A stretch of 64,000 nucleotides of DNA from Bog-473 sp963706555. GTDB taxonomy: Bacteria > Actinomycetota > Acidimicrobiia > Acidimicrobiales > RAAP-2. Under the pieces are notes generated by a model. That model searched no databases, had not been told where the DNA came from, and was given only the letters and a program-made list of their open reading frames with translations. Shown one piece after another: positions 1-7,523 of the stretch. Location of the stretch: positions 1,984,001 through 2,048,000 of the forward strand of contig OY970164.1 in NCBI GenBank assembly GCA_963706555.1, given 5' to 3'. The position numbers and the translations under genes were made by a program. Numbering within the stretch: position 1 is the stretch's first letter; every line of letters begins with the position of its first letter.

Positions 1-1
1 A

Positions 2-736
2 CCCGAACTGGTCTTTCATCTGGCGGCCCAGGCCGACGTCCGCGTCTCTGTGGCCCGACCGGCGTTCGATGCCGAAGTGAACATCGTCGGTTCCCTGCAT
101 GTCCTCGAGGGGGCGCGTCAGGCCGAGACCGAGCGGGTGATCTTTGCCGCCAGCGGCGGCACCCTCTACGGCGAGCCGGCACCCGAAGATCTCCCGGTGC
201 GTGAGGCGCATCCCCATCAGCCGCTCTCCCCGTACGGGGTGGCGAAGAAGTCCGTGCTCGACTACCTCGTGGCGTACCGCGAGCTGCACGCGCTCGAATT
301 CTCCGCGCTGGCCCTAGCCAACGTCTACGGACCCCGCCAGAATCCGCACGGCGAGGCGGGCGTCGTGGCCATTTTCGCCGATCGCCTTTTGCGAGGCGAG
401 CCTCTCACGATCTTCGGGGACGGCGGCCAGACGCGCGATTTCGTCTACGTCGACGATGTCGTCGACGCCTTCGTGCGCGCGTCGACGCGCGGGGGAGGGC
501 TCACCTGCAACATCGGGACAGGCACCGAGACCTCGGTGAACGAGCTCTACACCACCATGGCCGAGCAGGCCGGCGTCGAACCCACCATCGTGATGGCTCC
601 GTTGCGTCCGGGCGAGCTCCTTCGATCGAGTCTCGACATCGAACGCGCCGGGATCCAGCTCGGGTGGCGTCCCTGGACGCAGTTGGCCGACGGTACCCGT
701 GCGGTGCTGGAGTTCGTGCGCCAACAGACTTCCTGA
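2..736 (+). CDS. NAD-dependent nucleotide-sugar epimerase/dehydratase, 5' end outside window
   Basis: The reading frame is open to the window edge. The residues before the first in-frame ATG (position 50) include HLAAQADVR, a core motif of extended short-chain dehydrogenases, so the true start lies outside the window. Seen: a serine-rich strand (AASGGTLYGE), the catalytic YxxxK as YGVAK, the substrate-loop NVYGPRQ and a late DFVYVDDVV. These are typical of GalE-like UDP-sugar 4-epimerases, which interconvert nucleotide sugars in the cytosol using bound NAD. About 230 residues are visible, so roughly the N-terminal 80 including the Rossmann glycine motif are missing. It ends 7 nt from the 3' end of cofE (convergent). 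The neighbouring glycosyltransferases suggest envelope polysaccharide supply. The exact sugar cannot be told. Confidence 0.85.
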   Translation, partial: PELVFHLAAQADVRVSVARPAFDAEVNIVGSLHVLEGARQAETERVIFAASGGTLYGEPAPEDLPVREAHPHQPLSPYGVAKKSVLDYLVAYRELHALEFSALALANVYGPRQNPHGEAGVVAIFADRLLRGEPLTIFGDGGQTRDFVYVDDVVDAFVRASTRGGGLTCNIGTGTETSVNELYTTMAEQAGVEPTIVMAPLRPGELLRSSLDIERAGIQLGWRPWTQLADGTRAVLEFVRQQTS

Positions 737-743
737 ACGGCGT

Positions 744-1469
744 TCAACGGAAGAGGTCTTCGGCCGGCGGGCGCACGATTTCGTCATGCACCGACGCACG
801 GCGTAACCACCCCTCGGGAACGCCACGGACGATCGCCGCGGGGATACCCCGATCCTTTCCCATGACCAGCTCTGCGGCCGACGCCAGCTCGTCGGCGACG
901 CACACTTCCGTCGCGACGAGCTCTCGACCGTTGGCGTCCGGCGTCCCGCGCAGGTCGATCACGGCGGCCACGCCGGCACAGCCGATGGCCACGTCGGTGA
1001 CACCCCGGCGCCATGTGCGGCCGAAGGTGTCGGAAATGATCACGCCGACATCTACGGCGAGGAGTGCCCGGAGGCCGGCCCGGATGCGCCGTGCCGAGCG
1101 GTCGGAGTCCTCGGGAAGCAAGGCCGCCGTCCCGACCGCGACGTTCGACAGGTCGATGCCGGCGTTGGCGCAGATGAACCCGTGCCGGGTCTCGCTGATG
1201 ATGAGATCACCGCGACGGCGCACGATGCGCACGGACTCCTGTTCGACCAGCGCGGTCTTGGCCTCCGGATCCTCGGGATCGATGTCGACCATGCGGCCCT
1301 CGGCCTTGGACACGACCTTCTGCGTGATGACGATCACGTCGCCCGCACACAACGTGGGCCCGTCTGGCGTCTGCGGGGCCAGCGCGCCCGCCACCATGTG
1401 GGCCAGGTCCGTTCCCGCGGTGATCTCACCGATGCCGCGCAACGGAATGAGCGAAATGTCGTCAGCCAC
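744..1469 (-). CDS. cofE: Coenzyme F420-0:L-glutamate ligase, stand-alone CofE
   Basis: CofE adds L-glutamates to F420-0 using GTP. The 241-residue protein starts with the family-typical IPLRGIGEI, followed by GDVIVITQKVVSKAEGR, a SETRHGFICANAGID segment and a SDTFGRTWRRG motif. The length equals a single CofE domain. Mycobacterial FbiB (about 450 residues) carries an extra C-terminal FMN nitroreductase-like domain that reduces dehydro-F420-0, and that domain is absent here. The ATG overlaps the end of cofD by 8 nt, so the two are probably one translationally coupled operon transcribed from the cofD promoter. An F420-type LLM oxidoreductase is encoded later in the window (45609-46670). Confidence 0.93.
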   Translation of the reverse strand: MADDISLIPLRGIGEITAGTDLAHMVAGALAPQTPDGPTLCAGDVIVITQKVVSKAEGRMVDIDPEDPEAKTALVEQESVRIVRRRGDLIISETRHGFICANAGIDLSNVAVGTAALLPEDSDRSARRIRAGLRALLAVDVGVIISDTFGRTWRRGVTDVAIGCAGVAAVIDLRGTPDANGRELVATEVCVADELASAAELVMGKDRGIPAAIVRGVPEGWLRRASVHDEIVRPPAEDLFR

Positions 1470-2409
1470 CGGCGTCGATCACTGTCCGGGCCAGCGCAGC
1501 CGCCCGATCGGGGGAGTCCATGACCGTCGGCGCGACGACGCAGCGCACCCCTTCGGCCTCGACATCGGCCACGCGGTGCCGGTCCGCCTCGTCAATGACG
1601 AGGGTGCCGACCCAGGGCGCGTAGAGCCGCGCCACACCGGCGACCGAGGGTTCGGTTCCCAGTTCCAGCATCAACCTGTCGGCCGGGCCCTTCAGCGCGG
1701 CGCCGGCGATGATGGGCGACACCGCGATGACGTCCTCTCGCCGCGCGGTGAGAACGGACAGAATGCCCGGGATGCCGAGGAGAGGCCCGATCGAGACGAT
1801 GGGGTTGGACGGGCAGACCACGATCCGCTCGGCCTCCCGCAGAGCTTCGAGCACCTGGGTCGTGGGCCGTGCCGCAGCGGCCCCGGCGAACCGGACTGCG
1901 CTGACGGCGACCTCGTGGTGCAGCCGGACGAAGTAATCCTGAAAGGCCACCTCTGTGCCGGCGGGCCCGAGCGCGGTGGCGGCCGTCAGGGTGAGCATGG
2001 TGGCAACGGGGTCGTCGGTGACCGGCAGCAGCCGTACGCCGATCTGGCGCCGTGCCGCCAGCGAGGCGGTCACTTCGGTGAGCGAGTCCCCCGCCCGCAG
2101 GCGCTCCGTGCGGTACAGGTGCGTCGCCAGGTCACGGTCCCCGAGGCGGAACCAGCTCTCGCCGCCGAGGTGCGCCAGCTCGTCCATCACCGTCCAGGTC
2201 TCCCCGACGATGCCCCAACCGGTCTCGCGGTTGTCCATGCCGGCCAACGTGTAGGTGATCGTGTCGAGGTCGGGGCTGATGTGCAGGCCGTGCAGGACGG
2301 TGTCGTCGCCCACGTTGACGATGCCCGTGACCGAGGACGGAGGAACCACGCGTACGATCCCGGACAGCATGCGGGCAGCTCCGACGCCGCCGCAGAGGGT
2401 GACAAGCAC
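1462..2409 (-). CDS. cofD: 2-phospho-L-lactate/enolpyruvyl transferase, F420 synthesis (CofD/FbiA)
   Basis: The enzyme transfers a phospholactyl-type moiety onto the deazaflavin Fo, giving (dehydro-)F420-0. The 315-residue product opens with the signature LCGGVGAARML, then NVGDDTVLHGLHISPDLDTI, and has CPSNPIVSIGP near residue 190. These are hallmark CofD motifs and the length is normal. GTG is the start: a -10 box TATGCT lies exactly 6 nt upstream, which fits a leaderless mRNA. It is followed by cofE with an 8-nt overlap. Whether it uses phosphoenolpyruvate, as in mycobacteria, or phospholactate cannot be read from the sequence, though most Actinobacteria use the former. Confidence 0.95.
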   Translation of the reverse strand: MLVTLCGGVGAARMLSGIVRVVPPSSVTGIVNVGDDTVLHGLHISPDLDTITYTLAGMDNRETGWGIVGETWTVMDELAHLGGESWFRLGDRDLATHLYRTERLRAGDSLTEVTASLAARRQIGVRLLPVTDDPVATMLTLTAATALGPAGTEVAFQDYFVRLHHEVAVSAVRFAGAAAARPTTQVLEALREAERIVVCPSNPIVSIGPLLGIPGILSVLTARREDVIAVSPIIAGAALKGPADRLMLELGTEPSVAGVARLYAPWVGTLVIDEADRHRVADVEAEGVRCVVAPTVMDSPDRAAALARTVIDAGG

Positions 2410-2415
2410 GGTGCG

Positions 2416-2421
2416 AGCATA
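2416..2421 (-). promoter_or_regulatory. -10 box of cofD, leaderless start
   Basis: TATGCT on the minus strand, 6 nt before the GTG of cofD. There is no Shine-Dalgarno-like purine run in between, so transcription should begin at or next to the start codon. No convincing -35 box was seen. Confidence 0.55.
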
Positions 2422-2549
2422 GAAGCCCGATCGCCGGTCCGGACCGGGCCCGACGCGTCCTCGAGCGCCGGATCCCTCCTCCCGATTGGCGGAGCCATCG
2501 CAGCCTGAGCCATGTGCAAGGCTCCATCGGTGCCGAGGACGCCGACGAC

Positions 2550-3711
2550 ATGAGCGCCGTGGCCGGTTCGGCGCGCCTCACCGTGGCGCTCGACGCCACC
2601 CCTCTTCTCGGTCATCGCACCGGCGTCGGCGTGTTCTGCCTCGGCGCATTGGGTGCGTTGGGGCGACGAGCTGATCTCGACGTGCACGCGTTCGCCGTCA
2701 GTTGGCGCAAACGGGCGGGGATCGACGACGTGCTGCCACCCAATGTGTCGGCGGCGCAGCGGCCGATGCCGGCCCGGCCGTTGCACGCCCTGTGGGGACG
2801 CGGCGCGACGCCGCCGATCGAGTGGTTCATCGGGGACGTCGACGTGGTGCACGGGACCAACTTTGTTGTGCCGCCGTCCCGACGGGCCGGCGCGGTCGTG
2901 TCCGTGCACGACCTCACGCCCCTCCATCATCCCGAGCTCTGCAACCAGGCCACGTTGGGCTACCCCGGGTTGATTCGCCGGGCGCTCGGGCGCGGGGCCT
3001 GGGTGCATACGGACTCCGCGTTCGTCGCCGCGGAGGTGATCGAGGCCTTCGGGGTGGACCCGGCCCGCGTCCGCGTGGTCGCACCCGGCGTACCACCACC
3101 GACCGGGACCGTCGGGGCGACGACGCGGGCGGTGGCCACCGCGTTCCTCCCTGCCGGGGTTGGTCGCTACGTGCTCGCTGTCGGCACGGCCGAGCCGCGC
3201 AAGGATCTCCCCGGCCTGGTACGAGCCTTCGACGAGTTGGCGGGTCGGCACCCTGATCTTGCGCTCGTGCTGGCGGGCCCACCCGGGTGGGGCGAACAAG
3301 AACTGGAGGCGGCCATTGCGCGGCTCGCGGGCGGCGGCGAGAGTGGTGCGCACCGGCTGGCTCGAGCAGTCGTCACTGGATGCGCTCCTGAGGGAGGCTG
3401 CCGTGTTGGCGTTTCCCTCTCTCTACGAAGGATTCGGGTTCCCTCCCCTCGAGGCGATGGCCGCCGGTGTCCCCGTCGTCGCGACGCGCGCCGGATCGTT
3501 GCCCGAGGTGCTGGGGGACGGAGCCTCGATGATCGACGTCGGTGACCACGACGGGCTGGTCGAGGCGTTGGACGACGTCCTCACCGATCCCGAGCTCCGG
3601 GGGCGGCTGATCCGGGCGGGGGCCGAGAGAGCAGCGCTGTTCAGCTGGGATCGCTGTGGCGAGGGCTTGGCCCGGTTGTACCGCGACGTCAGCGAGGGTG
3701 GCCGTGGCTGA
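2550..3711 (+). pseudogene. GT4-family glycosyltransferase, frameshifted
   Basis: The first half (ALDATPLLGHRTGVG near the start, HGTNFVVPPSRR, SVHDLTPLHHPEL, GTAEPRKDLPGL, LAGPPGWGEQE) is read in one frame. The second half (VRTGWLEQSSLDALLREA, FPSLYEGFGFPPLEAMAAG) continues one base forward from about 3330-3346. Together they make one complete GT-B glycosyltransferase of about 386 residues with the EGFGFPPLE donor-binding motif. The break equals a 1-nt insertion or a 2-nt deletion and lies in a GGCGGCGAGAG stretch. Restoring an AG dinucleotide would give a clean join. The ATG at 2550 is preceded by GAGGA at 2535. The end overlaps the next glycosyltransferase by 8 nt, as in an intact operon, so a sequence error is as likely as real inactivation. 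Confidence 0.8.
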
Positions 3712-4864
3712 CGGCGCCGGACCGAGGGTGGTGATGGCCGTCGAACAATTGCGCAGGGCCGTCCCCGGTGGCATCGGCGCTTACGCCCGAGGGTTGTTGG
3801 GCGGCCTCGCGCAATGCGCCGCTGCCGGCGCGGACATCGACCTCACCCTGCTGGCCAGCCGTGCTCCAGGACCGCCCCTCTCGCGTGCGAAGGACGGGGC
3901 GGATCCGTTGGCGCGCTTCGCACGTCCCGTCCGCCTGTCACATCTGCCCGGACCGCTGCTGACGCGGGCCTGGGATCACGGGTGGTTGCGCGCGCCGGCC
4001 GGCTTCGACGTCGTGCACTCGGTCTCATTGGCCGCCCCGCCGACCAGGAGGAGGGACCCGGTCCGCCACGTCGTCACGGTGCACGACGTCGCATGGCGCC
4101 GGCATCCCGAGGCCACCACGCCGCGAGGCGCACGATGGCACGAGGCGGCGCTGTGCCGGGCCCGCGACTCCGACGCCGCCTTGATCGTGACGTCCAAGTT
4201 CGTGGCGGCCGACCTGCGGGCCGACGGCGTGGCGAGCGACCGCATCACCATGGTGCACGGGGGCAGCGATCACCTCGTCCCCGAGGATCCGGAGCAGACC
4301 GAGGCCTTGCTCCGCAGATTGGGCGTGCGCCGTGACTTCCTCCTGACCGTGAGCACGCTGGAGCCTCGCAAGAACGTCGACCGTCTGCTCCAGGCGTACG
4401 GGCAGGTCCGTCCCACCCTCCCTGAGCCATGGCCGCTGCTGGTCGTGGGGCCGAGCGGGTGGGGACCGGGACTCTCGGGGCCCGAGGATCAGCGAGGGGT
4501 GGCCTTCGCCGGGGCGGTCAGCGACGCCGTCCTCACGGGTCTCTACCGCCGCGCCCGGGCGTTCGCCTACGTTCCCCTGACCGAGGGCTACGGCCTGCCC
4601 CCCCTGGAGGCGATGCGGTCGGGCACGCCCTCGGTCATCGCCAACGAGGTCCCGAGTGTGGTCGATCTCGAGGAGACCGGTTCTCCTCCGGCGCGTATCG
4701 TCGACCCCTTCGACGTCGACGACATAGCGGCCGGGCTGACCGCGGTCCTGACCGACGACGCGCTGCGTGCCGACTTGGCCGTGCGCGGAGAGGCGCACGC
4801 GCGCTCTCGCACGTGGAAGGCGGCGGCACGCCAGCACATCGAGCTCTGGAAGGCACTGGTGTGA
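3704..4864 (+). CDS. GT4-family glycosyltransferase
   Basis: A GT-B fold glycosyltransferase of about 386 residues, probably cytosolic and working on lipid-linked envelope glycans. Motifs in order: an N-terminal PGGIGAYARGLL donor/acceptor glycine loop, TVHDVAWRRHPEA, a STLEPRKNVDRLLQAY hinge, LLVVGPSGWG and LTEGYGLPPLEAMRSG, the E-x7-E nucleotide-sugar motif. I chose GTG 3704, overlapping the previous stop by 8 nt. ATG 3734 is an alternative. It is the middle gene of three consecutive GT4 paralogues. Its 3' end overlaps the next start in a GTGA, so the three are likely co-translated. Sugar specificity is unknown; the adjacent RMD-like gene hints at GDP-linked deoxyhexose or mannose. Confidence 0.88.
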   Translation: MADGAGPRVVMAVEQLRRAVPGGIGAYARGLLGGLAQCAAAGADIDLTLLASRAPGPPLSRAKDGADPLARFARPVRLSHLPGPLLTRAWDHGWLRAPAGFDVVHSVSLAAPPTRRRDPVRHVVTVHDVAWRRHPEATTPRGARWHEAALCRARDSDAALIVTSKFVAADLRADGVASDRITMVHGGSDHLVPEDPEQTEALLRRLGVRRDFLLTVSTLEPRKNVDRLLQAYGQVRPTLPEPWPLLVVGPSGWGPGLSGPEDQRGVAFAGAVSDAVLTGLYRRARAFAYVPLTEGYGLPPLEAMRSGTPSVIANEVPSVVDLEETGSPPARIVDPFDVDDIAAGLTAVLTDDALRADLAVRGEAHARSRTWKAAARQHIELWKALV

Positions 4865-6018
4865 CCTCCAGACTGGCGCTCTCGCTGGACGTGTCCGCCG
4901 TCCCGGTTCGTCCGGGTGGCGCCGGCTACTACACAATGGCCGTTGCGAAGGGGCTGTCGGGCCGCGAGGACATTGCGTTGACGATGGTCGCCCGCCGTGG
5001 GGATGAGGAACGCTGGAGCACCGCGGGCCCGGGTCCGGCACAGGTCGTCGGCGTCGTACCCGGCTCCCGCCCGGCCCGCCTCGCCTTCGAACAGGTGCGC
5101 TTCCCCCGTCTGCTCGACGAACTCGGGGTGGAAGTCCACCACGGGCCGCACTACACCATGCCGGCACGCACGCCGGTGCCCTGTGTGGTGACGATCCACG
5201 ACTGCACATTCTTCGACCACCCCGAATGGCACGTGCGATCCAAAGCGCTCTTCTTCCGCCGCGCGATCCGCCAGGCGGCGGCGCACGCCGCGGCACTCGT
5301 CTGCGTGAGTGAGGTCACCGCGGCGCGACTGCGTGCCTGCTGCGAAGTGCGGGCACCGATCGTGGTGGCACCCCATGGAGTGGACCATGCCCGCTTCACG
5401 CCTCTCGAGCCGTCGCCCGGCGCCGATCGGTCGCTCCTCGAAGAGAACGGCGTGCCCCCGGACCGGCCGCTGGTGGCCTTCGTGGGGACGTTGGAGCCCC
5501 GCAAGGGGGTGGCATCGCTGATCGCTGCCTTCGACCGCGTGGCCGACGGCCAGAAGGACGCGCTCCTCGTCCTCTGCGGGCAGACCGGTTGGGGGTTGGC
5601 CGAGACCGAGCAGGCCCTGGCACGGGCGTGCCACGGCGACCGGATCCTGCGGGTGGGCTACCTGCCGCACGATGCCGTGCCGGCCCTCCTGCGCCTGGCC
5701 ACGGTCGTCGCCTACCCGGCACTGGAGGAGGGGTTCGGACTGCCGGCCCTCGAAGCTCTGGCCTGCGGCGCTCCGCTGATCACGACGGAAGGGACGGCCA
5801 TGGCCGAAATGGCCCAGGACGCGGCCTGCCTCGTCCCTCCCGGCGACGATGCCGCCCTGGCCGACGCCCTCGGATCGGCACTTGCACAGGGTAAATCGGC
5901 AGCTGACGCGCTGCGGCGACGGGAGGTCGGGTTGCTGCGTGCGTCGCGTTTCACCTGGTCAGCGAGCATCGACATCCACGTCAGCGCCTTTCAGGTGGCC
6001 CGCACTGCCTCGCAGTAG
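4861..6018 (+). CDS. GT4-family glycosyltransferase
   Basis: The third GT4 paralogue, 385 residues. The start is the GTG of a GTGA overlap with the preceding gene; upstream extension of the frame has no homology-like sequence. Motifs: RPGGAGYYT near residue 17, HHGPHYTMPARTPVP, TIHDCTFFDHPEW, VGTLEPRKGVASLIAAF, LCGQTGWG and LEEGFGLPALEALACG. The order and spacing are those of mannosyl- or rhamnosyl-type GT4 enzymes of polysaccharide clusters. Its stop codon TAG also forms the first half of the -10 box of the next gene (TAGGGT), so the epimerase downstream has its own promoter embedded in this gene's end. Confidence 0.88.
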   Translation: MTSRLALSLDVSAVPVRPGGAGYYTMAVAKGLSGREDIALTMVARRGDEERWSTAGPGPAQVVGVVPGSRPARLAFEQVRFPRLLDELGVEVHHGPHYTMPARTPVPCVVTIHDCTFFDHPEWHVRSKALFFRRAIRQAAAHAAALVCVSEVTAARLRACCEVRAPIVVAPHGVDHARFTPLEPSPGADRSLLEENGVPPDRPLVAFVGTLEPRKGVASLIAAFDRVADGQKDALLVLCGQTGWGLAETEQALARACHGDRILRVGYLPHDAVPALLRLATVVAYPALEEGFGLPALEALACGAPLITTEGTAMAEMAQDAACLVPPGDDAALADALGSALAQGKSAADALRRREVGLLRASRFTWSASIDIHVSAFQVARTASQ

Positions 6019-6021
6019 GGT
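6016..6021 (+). promoter_or_regulatory. -10 box of the RMD-like gene, leaderless start
   Basis: TAGGGT, 6 nt before ATG 6028. It overlaps the TAG stop of the preceding glycosyltransferase. There is no ribosome binding site between it and the ATG. Confidence 0.5.
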
Positions 6022-6027
6022 TCACTG

Positions 6028-6918
6028 ATGCGCGCGTTGATCACGGGGGGCAAGGGGTTCGTGGGCCACTGGCTGGCCGCGCACCTCAAGGACTCCGGCG
6101 ACGAGGTCGTGCCGATCGACATCGAGACGGACATCTCCGACGGACCGGCCTTGCGCAAGGTCGTGGCGAAGGCCGCGCCGGAGGCGATCTACCACCTGGC
6201 GGCCATGACGCACGTGGGCGAGAGCTGGGAGAACCCGAGTCAGGTACTCAAGGTCAACGTGCTGGGCACGGCGGAGTTGCTGGCCGCGGCCCGCGACCTG
6301 GCGAAGCCGCCGGTCGTGCTGGTGGTCAGCTCGGCCGAGGTCTACGGCGTCGTCAGCCCGTCACAGCTTCCCCTGCGCGAGGACACGCCGACAGCTCCGG
6401 CCACCCCGTACGCGGCGAGCAAGCTGGCGGCCGAGGCCGTCGCGCTGCAGGCATGGCGGGGCTACGGCCAGCCGGTGATCGTCGTGCGGCCCTTCAACCA
6501 CATCGGGCCCGGACAGTCACCGAATTTCGCCGTACCGGCTCTCGCCAAGCGCATCGTGGAGGCGCGCAAGGCCGGGACCCGCTCCCTCCGTGTCGGCACG
6601 CTGACCACGAGGCGCGACTTCACCGACGTGCGTGACGTCGTGGTCGCCTACCGATCACTCATCCTCAAGGGTGTGGCGGGGACGACGTACAACGTCTGTT
6701 CCGGCGTCGACGTGGCGATTTCCGATGTGGCGGACCAGCTCCTCGCCCTGGCAAAGGCCGAGCTCGAGCTCGTGATCGATCCCGATCTGGTGCGCCCGGT
6801 CGACGTGCCCGTGCTGCGCGGCGACGCCACCCTGTTGCAGACGACGACCGGGTGGTCGCCCTCCATCCCGCTGGCGACGACGCTCGCCGACGTCCTGGCC
6901 TCGTGGGAGACGGAGTAG
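6028..6918 (+). CDS. rmd: GDP-6-deoxy-D-mannose reductase-like SDR
   Basis: Extended short-chain dehydrogenase, 296 residues. It has the NAD(P) glycine motif TGGKGFVG at residues 6-13, YHLAAMTHVGES, SSAEVYG, the catalytic YAASK near residue 128 and VVRPFNHIGPGQSPNFAVP. The last motif (RPFNHIGPGQ) is characteristic of RMD and related GDP-4-keto-6-deoxymannose reductases, which make GDP-D-rhamnose. No GDP-mannose 4,6-dehydratase is visible in the window, but phosphomannomutase and a phosphosugar isomerase lie at 19806-22502. It ends convergent to a small minus-strand gene. A related GDP-sugar 4-reductase or epimerase role is the main alternative. Confidence 0.8.
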   Translation: MRALITGGKGFVGHWLAAHLKDSGDEVVPIDIETDISDGPALRKVVAKAAPEAIYHLAAMTHVGESWENPSQVLKVNVLGTAELLAAARDLAKPPVVLVVSSAEVYGVVSPSQLPLREDTPTAPATPYAASKLAAEAVALQAWRGYGQPVIVVRPFNHIGPGQSPNFAVPALAKRIVEARKAGTRSLRVGTLTTRRDFTDVRDVVVAYRSLILKGVAGTTYNVCSGVDVAISDVADQLLALAKAELELVIDPDLVRPVDVPVLRGDATLLQTTTGWSPSIPLATTLADVLASWETE

Positions 6919-6965
6919 GGCAGAAGGCAGCGCGGCATGCAGTGCTGCTGGTGGCGGAGGACCGC

Positions 6966-7331
6966 TCAGTCGGCAGCGACCCGCAGGAGGATCTGGCTCC
7001 GTACCCCACGGCTCTGGTCGAACGCCTTGGTGCGCAACTCGGTGACCACGGCGGGAAGCTGCGCCTCCAGGGGCTGCAGGCTGCTCTCGACGAACTGGGT
7101 GGCGTTCTCCAACAAGCCGTCGAGCTGCTTGGCACCTTTCGTCAATTCGCCGCGCACGCTGTGCAGCTGTCCGTCTAAGGAGTCCTTTGAGAGGCGGTTC
7201 TGGAGCTCCACGCGCTGCACCTGCACGCGCTGGAAGCTCAACACGCCAAATCCCACGATGACGTAGGCCGCATCGCGGGCCAGGTCGGTGACGCTCTTCG
7301 AAATAACGCTGACGTTGGCAACTTCAGGCAT
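6966..7331 (-). CDS. Small hypothetical protein with amphipathic helices
   Basis: 121 residues, no catalytic motif recognised. The N-terminal third holds one hydrophobic stretch (AAYVIVGFGVLSF, about residues 21-34). The rest is a long helical region with regularly spaced leucines and glutamines (ENATQFVESSLQPLEAQLPAVV), like phasin- or apolipoprotein-like proteins. A clear Shine-Dalgarno AGGAGACC precedes the ATG. A likely promoter lies about 100 nt upstream. The gene stands alone between two glycan-related blocks. I cannot assign a function; a membrane- or lipid-surface-bound structural protein is a guess from composition. Confidence 0.7.
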   Translation of the reverse strand: MPEVANVSVISKSVTDLARDAAYVIVGFGVLSFQRVQVQRVELQNRLSKDSLDGQLHSVRGELTKGAKQLDGLLENATQFVESSLQPLEAQLPAVVTELRTKAFDQSRGVRSQILLRVAAD

Positions 7332-7432
7332 GTGGTCTCCTGATCATCGGGTCGGTTTCGGCACGGTCACGCAGCGGGGAGCACTCCGGGCAACGCCGGT
7401 TTTACTCCCGGGGGCTGCGTGAAATCGTTACA

Positions 7433-7461
7433 AGAGTATCACTTCTGATAAACAGTTGCAA
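7433..7461 (-). promoter_or_regulatory. Possible sigma-70 promoter of the small hypothetical gene
   Basis: On the minus strand, TTGCAA (7456-7461), a 17-nt spacer, then TACTCT (7433-7438). The spacing is ideal but both hexamers are imperfect. It would give a leader of about 95 nt before the ATG at 7331. Confidence 0.3.
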
Positions 7462-7523
7462 GCACATTTGCCCCCAGAGCAGCACGGATCACGGACCTTG
7501 GAACGGTTAGCCTCAAACACCTG

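Noticed and set aside
664..2508. Plus-strand open frame of 614 codons opposite cofE and cofD
   Set aside because: Antisense to two genes with strong motifs; Arg/Ser/Pro-rich with no recognisable domain.
2550..3711. Programmed +1 frameshift in the glycosyltransferase
   Set aside because: There is no known slippery sequence or slow codon at the junction, and two unrelated genes show the same phase, which favours an error or decay.
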